Assembly (NCBI RefSeq): GCF_002214185.1
Contig: NZ_CP022161.1
Location: forward strand, 10,925,392 to 10,989,391
Origin: Streptomyces capitiformicae
Lineage (GTDB): Bacteria; Actinomycetota; Actinomycetes; Streptomycetales; Streptomycetaceae
Length of the DNA: 64,000 nt
Reading direction: 5' to 3'
Shown: positions 53,320 through 63,517 of the stretch, piece after piece
How positions within the stretch are numbered: the first letter of the stretch is position 1
How the letters are laid out: each line of letters opens with the position of its first letter
Made by a program: the position numbers and the translations under genes
The notes under the pieces: model-generated
The model's input: the letters and a program-made list of their open reading frames with translations, nothing else
The model's database searches: none
What the model was told of the DNA's origin: nothing

Positions 53320-53769
53320 GAGGAGTACCTCGACTCGGAGAAGTACCAACTCCGCCCCCGCGACTGGGACGCGGCCGAACGCGACGGCCGAACGATCGCC
53401 CCCCTGCTCGGCAAGCTCAACGCGATCCGTCGGCGGAGTCCGGCGCTGCGCCAGTTGCGTGACCTGCACTTTCACCACGCCGACCAGGAAGCAGTGATCA
53501 TCTATTCGAAACGTGCGGGCTCGAACACGGTTCTGGTGGTCGTCAACCTCGACCCCCACCACACCCAGGAGGCCACGGTCTCGTTGGACATGCCGCAACT
53601 CGGCCTGGACTGGCATGAGTCGGTGCTGGTGCGCGATGAGCTCACCGGCGAGGTCTACACCTGGGGCAGGAGCAACTATGTACGTCTCGAACCGGGCCGC
53701 GCGCCCGCTCACGTACTGACCGTCCTGCGACCGTCCAACCCGCAGATCGGAGGGTCACCCGCAAAATGA
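53320..53769 (+). CDS. glgE: GlgE C-terminus, paralogue 2
   Basis: Same start word, then [37 protein letters not shown] and a C-terminal domain differing from the first copy in many places ([28 protein letters not shown]). TGA 53767-53769 overlaps the second treS start. Proves two glgE-treS loci, as known for Streptomyces coelicolor where the copies belong to different developmental stages. Confidence 0.94.
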   Translation, partial: EEYLDSEKYQLRPRDWDAAERDGRTIAPLLGKLNAIRRRSPALRQLRDLHFHHADQEAVIIYSKRAGSNTVLVVVNLDPHHTQEATVSLDMPQLGLDWHESVLVRDELTGEVYTWGRSNYVRLEPGRAPAHVLTVLRPSNPQIGGSPAK

Positions 53770-53983
53770 TCGTCAACGAGCCCGTTCCGGACACCTTCGA
53801 GGACACGCCGCAGAAGGACCGGGACCCGGACTGGTTCAAACGCGCCGTCTTCTACGAAGTCCTCGTCCGCTCCTTCCAGGACAGCAACGGCGACGGCGTA
53901 GGCGACCTCAAGGGCCTGACCGCCAAACTCGACTATCTGCAGTGGCTCGGCATCGACTGCATCTGGCTCCCGCCCTTCTTCAA
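53766..53983 (+). CDS. treS: Trehalose synthase N-terminus, paralogue 2
   Basis: ATG 53766, [50 protein letters not shown], near-identical to the first copy. Ends in the word shared with 53237-53319, so the rest of both treS genes is elsewhere. Coupled to glgE by ATGA. Confidence 0.93.
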
Positions 53984-54121
53984 CTGGGCGCCGGCACGGT
54001 CAAGGACCACGTCAGCGCCATCTTCACCAAGCTGCGGGTGACGAGCCGGGTGCAGGCCGCGCTGCTCGCGCAGCGGGCCGGACTGCTCGACGCGCGCCCG
54101 CAGCCGAAGGCCGGACGATGA
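53984..54121 (+). CDS. LuxR-type response regulator, C-terminal end
   Basis: [45 protein letters not shown]: the recognition helix and dimer helix of the GerE/LuxR HTH. TGA 54119-54121 overlaps ATG 54118 of the kinase gene. The first 83 bases equal 62357-62439, the end of the regulator at 61906, so joining gives one complete gene. Confidence 0.9.
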   Translation: MGAGTVKDHVSAIFTKLRVTSRVQAALLAQRAGLLDARPQPKAGR

Positions 54122-54650
54122 GCCCCACCCCCGCACCGTGGAAGCGGGTTCCCGCGCCGGTCATCGACATCGTCCTGGTGGCGGTGGCGGCCGTGGACAT
54201 CTGGCTGAACATGTGGGAGCACACGCGCCTCGGTGTCGCGCTGGCCGCGGTCGGCTGCGCCGCGCTGGCCTTCCGGCGCAGATTCCCGCTCGGCGTCTTC
54301 CTGCTCACCCTGCCGGTCGCGCTGACGCAGGATGTCGCCGTCGCTGTGCTCGTGGCGCTGTTCACTCTGGCCGAACGCTCCCGCAACCGCCCTCTCCTCG
54401 CGGTATGCGTCGCCCTGTCCGCCTTCGCGAGCAGCATTCCGTGGCCCTTGGTCAGCATCGCCCGAGGTCGGTCGGACCATGACGCTGATCGCCCTGGTGT
54501 ACGGCCTGGCCACCTCTTCCGCCCCGGTCCTGTTCGGTCAACTCCTCCAGGCGCAACGGGACTTGGCGCGGCGGCTGGCCGAGATCGAGGAGGCCAGGGA
54601 ACACGAGCGGACCCTGCACGCCCAGGCCGTGCTCGCCCGCGAACGCGTGC
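54118..54650 (+). pseudogene. Sensor histidine kinase N-terminus with frame change
   Basis: ATG 54118 (ATGA overlap with the regulator: a two-component operon). [32 protein letters not shown], four transmembrane helices to WPLVSIAR (about 54465); then the family sequence resumes one frame over: VGRTMTLIALVYGLATSSAPVLFGQLLQAQRDLARRLAEIEEAREHERTLHAQAVLARER. The shift at 54465-54475 may be a fragment boundary, error or mutation. Cut before the H-box. Confidence 0.8.
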
Positions 54651-54985
54651 GCGAGCAGCCCACCGCCCACCAGCTGCTCACCGAACTGTCCATGTTCGCG
54701 CTCCGGACACCACGGCTGCAGGAGGCCCTTGAGGGCCACTACGGCGAGGTGGCGGCCGTGACGACGAAGCTGGTGACCGAGGCGGCCGAGCGCACCGGTC
54801 ACCAGCTCGCCCAGCCGGCGGAGACCCTCGCCCGGTTCTTCCTGGCCGGCTTCGACGGCCTCTCGGCGCAGCATCTCTCACTGCCCGACGAGGAAGCCGA
54901 GCTCACCTGTCTGCAGGCCCTGGTCTCCGCTGTCGTCGCTCTCGCCGGAGGCCGAATGGAGCTCGTGACCATGCCGACGAGCTGA
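54651..54985 (+). CDS. TetR/AcrR-family regulator, C-terminal part
   Basis: In frame PTAHQLLTELSMFALRTPRLQEALEGHYGEVAAVTTKLVTEAAERTG...FLAGFDGLSAQHLSLPDEEAELTCLQALVSAVVAL, all-helical ligand/dimerisation domain of a TetR-type repressor. TGA 54983-54985. DNA-binding domain missing. Followed by a terminator and convergent with the MFS gene end at 55129, within one fragment, so it may control that transporter. Confidence 0.8.
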
Positions 54986-55066
54986 CGGCAGGGCGGAACA
55001 GGCCGGCCTCGCCGTGGAGCAGCGTCTGCGCCCCGTGGCCAAGGCAACCGGTCCTCAACGCACAGG

Positions 55067-55104
55067 CAGCCGCTGCCCCTGACATCGGACAGGGGCAGCG
55101 GCTG
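55067..55104. terminator. Bidirectional terminator between tetR and MFS gene ends
   Basis: CAGCCGCTGCCCCTG (55067-55081) and CAGGGGCAGCGGCTG (55090-55104): perfect 15-bp stem, 8-nt loop, between two convergent stops. Confidence 0.9.
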
Positions 55105-55128
55105 TTCCGCGAGGTCGGGACGGTGTCT

Positions 55129-55297
55129 TCAGACCGTCGGCACGCGTCCGGGCTGCGGTTCGTCGGCGGCCTCGCCACTGGCCACCGTCATCCTCAGCAG
55201 GGGCAGCGAGGCGATGAAGGTGCCGATCGCCAGGACGGGACTCAGTACGCCGGCCCCGGCACCGTCGAGAATGGCGCCGACGGCCAACGGTCCGACA
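55129..55297 (-). CDS. MFS transporter, C-terminal end
   Basis: Reads [37 protein letters not shown] then a short polar tail; TGA at 55129. Last transmembrane helix of a DHA1-type drug exporter (Bcr/AraJ-like). Pairs in family with the N-terminus at 46443-46836. Convergent to a tetR gene. Confidence 0.7.
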
Positions 55298-55944
55298 CCC
55301 CGGTGCTCGAACACCGAACGACCCGCCGCCAGCGAGAACCCCACATCCACCAGGTCCAGCGCCTCATCAGCCTCAACCCGCTGACCAAGCCGCACGGCCT
55401 GCCCCCGCAACGCCGACTCACTCCGCCCCGACACCACCCACGCCACCGGACCCGAACCCGACTCCTCAGCTTCAGGTCCCTCTTCGTCCACAGACTGCGG
55501 AGCCTGCTCCAGAATCACGTGCGCGTTCGTCCCACTGACGCCGAAGGCGGACACACCGACCCGGCGCGGACGATCGGCCTCCGGCCACTCCCGGGCGTGG
55601 CTCAGCAGTTCCACCGAACCACTGGACCAGTCGACCTGATCCGTGCGCTCCTCCGCATGCAGGGTGGCGGGCAGCACGCCGTGTCGCATGGCCTGCACCA
55701 TCTTGATCACACCAGCCACACCCGCAGCCGCCTGCGTGTGGCCGATGTTCGACTTGACGGAACCGAGCCACAGCGGCCGGCCCTCGGGACGGCCCTGCCC
55801 ATACGTAGCCAGCAGAGCCTGAGCCTCGATCGGATCCCCGAGACGAGTACCCGTGCCGTGCGCCTCGACGGCGTCCACCTCGGCAGCGGACAGCCCGGCG
55901 ACGGCCAGGGCCTGCCGAATAACCCGCTGCTGCGACGGACCGTT
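55298..55944 (-). CDS. Type I PKS fragment: KS C-terminus and linker
   Basis: Minus strand from [38 protein letters not shown], second His in [30 protein letters not shown], linker [21 protein letters not shown]. Sister of 51962-52640 sharing the first 83 bases inverted. Its left end changes into the MFS gene in frame by chance. Confidence 0.9.
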
Positions 55945-56587
55945 GCGTGAGTCAGCTCAAGAAGGGTGACCTGCTGATCGACTACCGCGAGGATGACGGC
56001 GATTTCCGTCACGTAGTGATCTTCGAGAAGTGGGCCAACGCGTCGCACAGCGCCTACTGGGGGTACGAACAGCGCAATAAGTACGGCACGACCCACCGGC
56101 AGCTCAGCTACGGGATCGGCAATGACAACTACGACCCCTTCCGCCCGGTCAAGCTGGGTAATGGCGGTGGCGGCGGGCAGCTCCCGTCCCCGAGTGTCTC
56201 CTGGCCGATCCTCCAGAACGGCTCCCAGGGTGCGGACGTGCGGTCCGCCCAGCAGCTGCTGATCGGGCGGGGTTACTCGCTCGAGGCCGACGGCGTCTTC
56301 GGCCCGAAGACCCGCTCCGCGGTGATCCAGTTCCAGAAGTCCCGGTCCCTGGCCGCTGACGGCGTCATCGGCCCGAACACCTGGTCCAAGCTGATCACGA
56401 CGGTGCAGTACGGCTCGTCCGGCCAGGCGGTGAAGGCAGCGCAGACGCAGCTGAACGTCTACGGCTACGGCCTCGTGGCCGACGGCGCGTTCGGCTCGAG
56501 GACGAAGTCGGCGGTGGTCGACTTCCAGAAGAAGCACCACTTGCAGGTCGACGGCGTCATCGGCCCGCAGACCTGGCGCGCCCTGCT
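55945..56587 (+). CDS. Peptidoglycan hydrolase with two PG-binding domains, N-terminus cut
   Basis: Starts within a CHAP/NlpC-like catalytic domain end ([27 protein letters not shown]: His in RHVVIF), a Gly linker, then two PG_binding_1 domains: [19 protein letters not shown]...[12 protein letters not shown] and [19 protein letters not shown]...[12 protein letters not shown]. Secreted or phage-type endolysin. The catalytic Cys is missing. The C-terminus runs into 23S rRNA at 56588. Confidence 0.85.
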
Positions 56588-57326
<739 letters not shown>

Positions 57327-57373
57327 GCGGCGGCGCCGTCCTTCTACCTGCCGAACAGAGAAGATTCCCCACG

Positions 57374-57609
57374 ATGTCTCGTCGATCGCCCATGTTCACT
57401 CGGCGCAGACTCCTCGCGGCTGCCGGACCAGCTGGGGCCTCCGCGGCCACCGGCTTGCTTTCGTGTCGGCGATGCCTGGGCAGCTGACGGGCCCTCCAGC
57501 TACACACCGACCTGGCCGTCGGTCGGACCCGGCGTTCATTGCGCCGGGCGTCCCGGCCTGCTCGTGAGCACGTACTCGGCCATGCCCGCACCGGAGCGCG
57601 GCACAGCCT
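57374..57609 (+). pseudogene. Tat-signal glycosidase start (alpha-L-fucosidase-like), frameshifted
   Basis: ATG 57374: twin-arginine signal FTRRRLLAAAGPAGASAATGLL. One base is missing near 57460; in the next frame it continues GDAWAADGPSSYTPTWPSV, which is how secreted actinobacterial GH29 fucosidases begin. Beyond SV the family pattern is lost and a stop follows at 57609. Downstream of a lectin gene end and followed by a terminator: a decayed gene rather than a contig cut. Confidence 0.5.
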
Positions 57610-57638
57610 GACGTCAGCCATACCCGGCCTGGGAACTC

Positions 57639-57673
57639 GGAAGGGCCACCGCACAGTGGCAGGTGGCCCTTCC
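57639..57673. terminator. Bidirectional terminator
   Basis: GGAAGGGCCACC (57639-57650) and GGTGGCCCTTCC (57662-57673): perfect 12-bp stem between the gene remnant and the convergent lectin gene. Confidence 0.88.
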
Positions 57674-57689
57674 AGCGTGCCGCGTCAGC

Positions 57690-57842
57690 TCAGGGCAGGG
57701 TCCATTTCTGGTTGGCTCCGCCGTGGCAGGACCACAGGTGCACGAGGGTGCCGTCCGAGGAGTTGGCGCCCGACACGTCCAGGCACTTGCCCGACTGCGG
57801 GTTCCGCAGCGACCCGTCCGGGTACGCCTGCCAGTTCTGGTT
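57690..57842 (-). CDS. Ricin-type lectin, last repeats
   Basis: Minus strand [50 protein letters not shown], the end of a beta-trefoil (QNW and QKW motifs), TGA at 57690. In frame with the PKS AT upstream by chance only. Confidence 0.75.
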   Translation of the reverse strand, partial: NQNWQAYPDGSLRNPQSGKCLDVSGANSSDGTLVHLWSCHGGANQKWTLP

Positions 57843-58447
57843 CCACACCCCCGCCACATGCGCCGCCGCGATCTCACCGATCGAATGCCCGGCCAGCACA
57901 TCAGGCCGAACCCCCCACGACTCCAACAACCGGAACAGCGCCACCTCAAGCGCAAACAGCGCCGGCTGCGTGAACTCCGTCCGGTTCAACAGCTCGGCAT
58001 CGTCACCGAAGACGATCTCGCGCAGGTCGAACGGCAACTCCGCGTCCACGGCATCGAACACCTCCGCGAAGACCGGATACGCCTCATACAACTCCCGGCC
58101 CATACCAAGCCGTTGAGACCCCTGCCCCGCGAACACAAACGCCGTACGCCCCCGCAGGACCGCACCCCGGACCACCCGCGCATCCGCCTCACCCGACGCC
58201 AACGCGGCCAGCCCGCCCCGCAGATCCTCCACACCCGAACCCACCACCACCGCACGGTCCTCGAACACCGACCGCGTCAACGCCAGCGACAACCCCACAT
58301 CAGCCGCAGAACCAGCACCGTCCACCACCTCCAGCAACCGCGCCGCCTGCGCCCGCAAAGCCCCCTCACCCCGCCCCGACACCGGCCACACCACAACACC
58401 GGCACCGGCACCGGCACCGGCACCGACGCTCGGCTCCTCCGCGTCCC
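57843..58447 (-). CDS. Type I PKS fragment: KS-AT linker and AT N-terminal part
   Basis: A run of GAGAGAGA (58390-58425) in the linker, [22 protein letters not shown], then AT entry [37 protein letters not shown] and active Ser in [15 protein letters not shown], where it stops. The (GA)n repeat of GGCACC units is probably slippage-prone. Specificity motif not included. Confidence 0.88.
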
Positions 58448-58517
58448 CCTCACCGGCCTCGCCGACAACGTCACCGCCGTCGCCGCCGCCCCCGAAGTGA
58501 TCCGCTGGCGCGGTTGA
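58448..58517 (+). CDS. Last residues of an unknown plus-strand gene
   Basis: [24 protein letters not shown] and TGA 58515-58517. Codon use is typical and it is convergent with the cupin gene. Too short to name. Confidence 0.35.
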
Positions 58518-58559
58518 CCGGGTGCGTCGTCGGCGAGGGTCGGGAAAGCATCGGCGTGC

Positions 58560-59051
58560 TCAGAGATAGAGACGTTCGTTGGTCTTCAGACCGTTCTCCC
58601 GGCAGTAGTTCTCGTAGTGATCGATGAACCAGAACACGTCCACCGTCTCCATCACGCGGTCCTCCTCGTCGAGGAACTCCAGCGGACCGTTGAGCCAGAA
58701 CATCGTCTTCATCCCGTGCTCGGAGTAGAGGGTATGGCTGCGCCCCGGGCTCTCCCGGACGAAGTCCCCGGGCTTCCCGACCCAGTCGTACTCCAGGTAG
58801 CGCCAGCTGCCTTCGAGGACGTAGCCGGAGACCGGGCCACGATGCCGGTGGCGGCCCAGCGTGCCGCCCTCCTGCACCCACAGCACGTTGGCGGCGCTGC
58901 TGCCGCGAACATCAAAGGTGAGGTGCTTGATGAACACGTTGGGCACGAACGGCACCCACGGGCTGCTGTCCTCGCTGATGTACCCCTCCTCCAAGGCGTA
59001 CTTGTCCCGCATGCGGTCCACGCGCGCCTCGGTCGCGACGTACTGCGCCAT
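58560..59051 (-). CDS. Cupin dioxygenase-like protein (2,4'-dihydroxyacetophenone dioxygenase family)
   Basis: 163 residues, one of the few complete genes: ATG 59051 to TAG 58560. ChrR-type cupin: metal ligands in TLGRHRHRGPVSGYVLEGSWRYLEYDW (HxH, with Glu in the usual later position) and a second motif around SPGRSHTLYSEHG. Similar to DAD-type enzymes that cleave a C-C bond of hydroxyaryl ketones with O2 and Fe(II); the real substrate is unknown. No signal peptide, so cytosolic. Confidence 0.8.
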   Translation of the reverse strand: MAQYVATEARVDRMRDKYALEEGYISEDSSPWVPFVPNVFIKHLTFDVRGSSAANVLWVQEGGTLGRHRHRGPVSGYVLEGSWRYLEYDWVGKPGDFVRESPGRSHTLYSEHGMKTMFWLNGPLEFLDEEDRVMETVDVFWFIDHYENYCRENGLKTNERLYL

Positions 59052-59069
59052 GATCTCTTCGGACGTTGT

Positions 59070-59663
59070 TCTGTCCCGGGAGGTTGTGGACGGGTGAGCC
59101 AGGTCTCGGCTGAGGGATCTTGAACAGGTGAGGGCCTTCCGGTTCGGTGTGGATTGCGACGTCTACACCTGACCGAAAGGCCCTCGTGCCCCACCGTAAT
59201 GCACCCCTGACCGAGACCGGCCGTCTGCGCCTGGCCCGCTGCGTGGTCGAGGACAGCTGGCCACTCAGGCGCGCCGCGGAACGCTTCCAGGTCTCACCCA
59301 CCACGGCCCAGCGCTGGGCCGACCGCTACAGGCAGTTCGGCGAGGCCGGCATGAGCGACCGGTCCTCGCGCCCGCACGCCAGCCCGCGCCGCACCCCGAC
59401 CCGCACCGAGCGCCGGATCATCAAGGTCCGGCTCCTGCGCCGCTGGGGACCGGCCCGCATCGCCCACCTGCTGCACCTGGTGCCCTCGACCGTGCACCGT
59501 GTCCTGACCCGCTTCGGCCTGGCCCGGCTCACGCACCTGGACCGGGCAACGGGCCGCGTCATACGCCGCTATGAACGCGGCAGGCCCGGCGAGCTGGTGC
59601 ATGTCGACATCAAGAAGCTCGGCAACATCCCCGACGGCGGCGGCCACAAAGTCCTCGGCCGCC
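59070..59663 (+). mobile_element. IS481-family element, left part
   Basis: Probable left end TGTTCTGTCCCGGGAGGTTG near 59066-59090, then the transposase start. Cut at 59663 where a CBM32 fragment begins. Confidence 0.7.
59186..59663 (+). CDS. IS481-family transposase, N-terminal part
   Basis: GTG 59186, PHRNAPLTETGRLRLARCVVEDSWPLRRAAERFQVSPTTAQRWADRYRQFG: leading HTH typical of IS481; second HTH ARIAHLLHLVPSTVHRVLTRFG; first catalytic Asp in ELVHVDIKKLGNIPDGGGHKV. Cut soon after. The family protein is about 315 residues, so half is lost. Confidence 0.9.
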
Positions 59664-60246
59664 CAACCAGACCCTCAAGGTGGTCGAATGGCCCGCCCGG
59701 AACGTCGGCTTCGTGCGGCTCCAGGCGAAAGCGGCCACCGGCGGCTACGCCAACATCAGCGGCGTCCAGATCGGCGGCCGGACGGCCAAGCCGGCCCTGC
59801 TGTCCACCACGCTGCCGGGTGACGGCACCGTCTACCGGCTGGTCGCCCGGCACAGCGGCAAGGCCGCCGACGTGGAGCGCGGGGGCACGGCGAACGGCAC
59901 CAACGTCCTGCAGTGGCCCTGGCTCAACAAGGCGAACCAGAAGTGGACCTTCGCCAAGACCGGCGACGGCTACTACGAGATCAAGGGTGTGGGCAGCGGC
60001 AAGCTCCTGGAGGTCACGGGTCTCTCCCGCGCCGACGGCGGCAACGTGGCCATCTGGGGGGACGCCAACGCCCCCCAGCAGCACTGGGCCGTCACACCCA
60101 CCGGTGACGGCCACTACTTCCTCATCAACCGCTTCAGCGGGCTCTGCCTCGCCGTCGACGAGGGCAGCACCGCCGACGGAGCCAACATCGAGCAGCAACC
60201 GTACGCGTCACTGACGCGGCAGCAGTGGCAGATCATCGCCGTCTGA
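59664..60246 (+). CDS. CBM32 end and ricin lectin domain of a secreted glycosidase
   Basis: Starts with the 83-base word also ending 31676-31820 (QTLKVVEWPARNVGFVRLQAK), completing the discoidin fold (YANISGVQIGG), then a beta-trefoil lectin: VYRLVARHSGKAADVERG...NQKWTF, YYEIKGVGSGKLLEVTG...QQHWAV and YFLINRFSGLCLAVDEG...RQQWQI. Native stop TGA 60244-60246. A C-terminal sugar-targeting unit. Confidence 0.85.
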
Positions 60247-60249
60247 CGA

Positions 60250-60592
60250 TCCCGACGACGGCGGCGTCCAGTTGGGACTTGGCGCCGGGGTAGTCGCACT
60301 TTCCGCCGTTGATCAAAGACTCGGTGGTCTCAGCGGTGCAGCCCAGACGTATGTGCTTCAGTCCGGGAGTGCGCTGCTTGAGCTGCGCGTAGAGCTGGTC
60401 GGTGTAGGCGAGGTCGGTGTCCTTGTCGACGTCCGGCTGGTAGCCGGTGGTCATGGAGTCGCCGAGCGAGATGTAGTACGTGGTGTCCTTGCCGTCGGCC
60501 GCCTCGGCGGCGGCGGCCAGTCCGGGCGTGCCCAGCACGATCGCCATGGCAGAGACGGCCAGCGGGGGGACGAAACGCGGAAGGGATCTCAT
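60250..60592 (-). CDS. Secreted SGNH/GDSL hydrolase, N-terminal part
   Basis: ATG 60592, signal peptide RSLPRFVPPLAVSAMAIVLGTPGLAAAAEA, then block I YYISLGDSMTTGY with the nucleophilic Ser, and a Cys pair (GCTAETTESLINGGKCDYPGAKSQL). Breaks near DAAVV. The C-terminal SGNH piece at 38908-39674 starts at the next family position ([13 protein letters not shown]), so the two probably form one sortase-anchored esterase or two close paralogues. Confidence 0.85.
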
Positions 60593-60817
60593 AACTTACG
60601 TGCGCTTTCCAGTTGTTGGGGGGGGCTGCCGAAAGGCACTGGTGTGAGACGTGGTTGGCAGCAGCGACTCTCATCCGCAGTGATTTTCGGGCATCCGAAG
60701 AAAGCCTTGGTGAAGGCATAGGGGGGTCTGCCTCCGCGAGACCGCGGGATTTGCCCGACTTCACTTCGGAGACACGGACGTCAATCTAGCAGGCTGAAAA
60801 CCGCCTTGGGTATGGGA
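60593..60817. other. Upstream region of the SGNH gene and boundary to 16S
   Basis: No gene. Contains the SGNH leader (no obvious RBS beyond GAAAGCGCACGTAAG read on the minus strand) and a moderately AT-richer part. A fragment boundary lies between 60700 and 60817. Confidence 0.4.
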
Positions 60818-61368
<551 letters not shown>

Positions 61369-61905
61369 GTCCTCCAGGGTGACTTCCTTCGCCTCGCGCA
61401 GCACGCCGATGGCGATCTCCTCACCCAGCCGCACCGCCTCCGTGAAGTCGGTGCGCCAGTGCACGCCGGCCATGTTGCGGCCCGTGGCGATGTTCGCGGC
61501 GACCTTGTTCAGCTCGCCACCGACCGTGAGCCGCCCGGCGTCCGGACCGGTGTACGGCTCCAGGGCGGTGCCGTCGGTGCTGGGCACCACCGGGTCGGAC
61601 AGGACATACGACTCGTCGAACCACGCCTTCAGGATCGTCACACACGCACCCGCCACCGTGGCGTGCCCGGAACCGTACGAGGGATGGGTCGGGCTGCCCT
61701 CCGGGAACGCCTGCGGCAGCAGGTAGCTGCCGTACTTCTCGAACACCCGCTTGACCGCGACGGAGTCCAGCACCTCACCGTCGATCGGGTACTCACGCTG
61801 CCCACGCAGCTGCTGGTGGACCCGGCCACCGAACTCCTCCGGCCGCAACCGCCGGTGCACGAACCACTTCTGGAACCAGACCGCTTTCAGGGCGCGGGTG
61901 GCGAC
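61369..61905 (-). CDS. Vanadium-dependent haloperoxidase (PAP2-like), C-terminal part
   Basis: In frame ALKAVWFQKWFVHRRLRPEEFGG (Lys and Arg of the vanadate site), SPTHPSYGSGHATVAGACVTILKAWF (Ser-Gly-His, the axial-region His), NIATGRNMAGVHWRTDF (Arg and the vanadate-ligand His). All residues of the phosphatase/haloperoxidase signature are in place. Last residues and about two thirds of the N-terminal part are missing. Could halogenate a natural product, or be of the non-halogenating type. Confidence 0.87.
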
Positions 61906-62439
61906 GGTCGTCGCGACCGCGAGCGGCGGCGAGGCCGTGGAGACCGTCCGCCGGGAGCGGCCGGACGTGGTGCTGCTGGACATACGGATGCCGGACGTCG
62001 ACGGGCTGACCGTCCTGCGCGAGCTGCGGACGATGCCGGACGCCCCGGTGGTGGCGATGCTGACCACGTTCGACGCCGACGAGTACGTCCTGACCGCGCT
62101 GCACTGCGGCGCGGCCGGTTTCCTGCTCAAGGACACCGAACCGGAGCAACTCGCCCCTTTGGTACGCACCCTGGCCGCGGGCGGCGTGGTGCTCTCCCCC
62201 AAGGCGTCCCGGACCCTGCTGCACAGCCACCCCGGCACCGAGGCGGCCGTCGACGAGGACGCGGCCCGGGTCCGGCTGCTGACCGCCCGCGAGCGCGACG
62301 TCCTCGTCCTGGTGGCGGAGGGGATGTCGAACGCCGACATCGGGGCCCGCATCCACCTGGGCGCCGGCACGGTCAAGGACCACGTCAGCGCCATCTTCAC
62401 CAAGCTGCGGGTGACGAGCCGGGTGCAGGCCGCGCTGCT
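61906..62439 (+). CDS. NarL-type response regulator, N-terminus cut
   Basis: Receiver domain from TASGGEAVETVRRERPDVVLLDIRMPDVDG with the phosphoacceptor Asp, TTFDADEYVLTALHCGAAGFLLKD with the conserved Thr and Lys; Lux[46 protein letters not shown]. The last 83 bases equal 53984-54066, where the gene finishes and runs into its kinase. First about 30 residues missing. Confidence 0.93.
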
Positions 62440-62971
62440 ACCGCCGTCGAGCTCGTCGTGGACGGCGAAGTGGTGCGCAGCGCCACCGGAAAGGACGCCG
62501 AGGCTCTCAACTGGGCCTCCTGGGAGGTCAGCGCCCTCGCCGGCAAGAAGGCGCGGATCAGAATCGTCGACGACAACACCGGCGGCTGGGGCCACCTCAA
62601 CGTCGACCACATCGTGCTGTCCGACGCCTTGGCCCAGCCCGTCTCCCAGGAGACGTCCGTCAATCTGCTCGTCGACGGCGAGATCGTCCGCAGTGCCACC
62701 GGCACCGACAGCGAGACCCTGGACTGGGCCTCCTTCGACCTGCGTCCCTACGCCGGCAAGAAGGCGCGGATCCAGGTCGTCGACATGAACACCGGCGGCT
62801 GGGGCCACGTCATGGCCGACGAGTTCACCGCCGCCGAGAAGCCCGCCAAGTCCGTCGTACAGCGCGCCGACTGGGCCGACTACGGCAAGGACTACTACGC
62901 GGCGGTGTCCTGGGAGAACGCCCCGGGCGGCAAGCGGTACATGATCGGCTGGATGAACAACTGGGACTACG
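62440..62971 (+). CDS. GH32 levanase: insert-domain repeats and catalytic end
   Basis: Two tandem units of one pattern: AVELVVDGEVVRSATGKDAEALNWASWEVSALAGKKARIRIVDDNTGGWGHLNVDHIVLSD and VNLLVDGEIVRSATGTDSETLDWASFDLRPYAGKKARIQVVDMNTGGWGHVMADEF. Then the propeller resumes: ADWADYGKDYYAAVSWENAPGGKRYMIGWMNNWDYAG. The first 83 bases recur inverted at 62972-63054. Belongs with 44516-45293. Confidence 0.87.
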
Positions 62972-63488
62972 CAGGAGGCCCAGTTGAGAGCCTCGGCGTC
63001 CTTTCCGGTGGCGCTGCGCACCACTTCGCCGTCCACGACGAGCTCGACGGCGGTGGCGTTGTCGGTGCGGGCCGGGTGGTTGCCGCCGCCGATGAGGAAG
63101 TTGACGTACTTCTTGTCGATGGTGAACTCGGGCGACGTGAGGGTGCCGGTGGTGGAGTCGCCGTTCAGGAAGGTGTTGACCAGGCCGCTGCCCAGGTAGC
63201 CGGACACCTGTTGCTGGCCGGGGAGGGTGCCGGGAGCCGGTGCGGTGCCGAAAGCGTCCCCGGCCGCCGTCCAGTTGCCGTACGTTCCGCCTTCGAAGTC
63301 GGCGAGGACCGTGCCTTCGGGCGAAGTGCCGTCCATAACGGTTCCGGCTTCGTGCGGATGCCGCCCACCACCGATCTTGAAGTTCAAGTACGGGCTGTCG
63401 ACGGAGAATTCGGGGGAGGTGAGGGTGCCGGTGGTGCCGTCGCCGCCGTGGAAGCTGTTGGCGAGGCCCTTGCCGTCGAAGCCGGAGA
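62972..63488 (-). CDS. GH32 levanase: insert-domain repeats
   Basis: Minus strand, open: [40 protein letters not shown], then EGTVLADFEGGTYGNWTAAGDAFGTAPAPG and [39 protein letters not shown], then AVELVVDGEVVRSATGKDAE. Starts with the word ending 45211-45293 and ends with the word starting 62440. So 44516-45293, this piece and 62440-62971 assemble, through two 83-base overlaps, into one levanase. Confidence 0.9.
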
Positions 63489-63517
63489 TCCTTGCTCGAT
63501 TCGGCTCCGGCAAGCGA
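63489..63517. other. Short boundary stretch
   Basis: Downstream bases of the Asp23 gene; the fragment begins at 63489, directly after the levanase word ends at 63488. Confidence 0.6.

Noticed and set aside
58385..58430. GGCACC short tandem repeat as a regulatory array
   Set aside because: It encodes the Gly-Ala linker of the PKS in frame; it is a coding microsatellite.
57690..58447. PKS acyltransferase with lectin domain
   Set aside because: An AT cut at its active-site region followed by half a beta-trefoil is two truncated pieces, not a domain combination.
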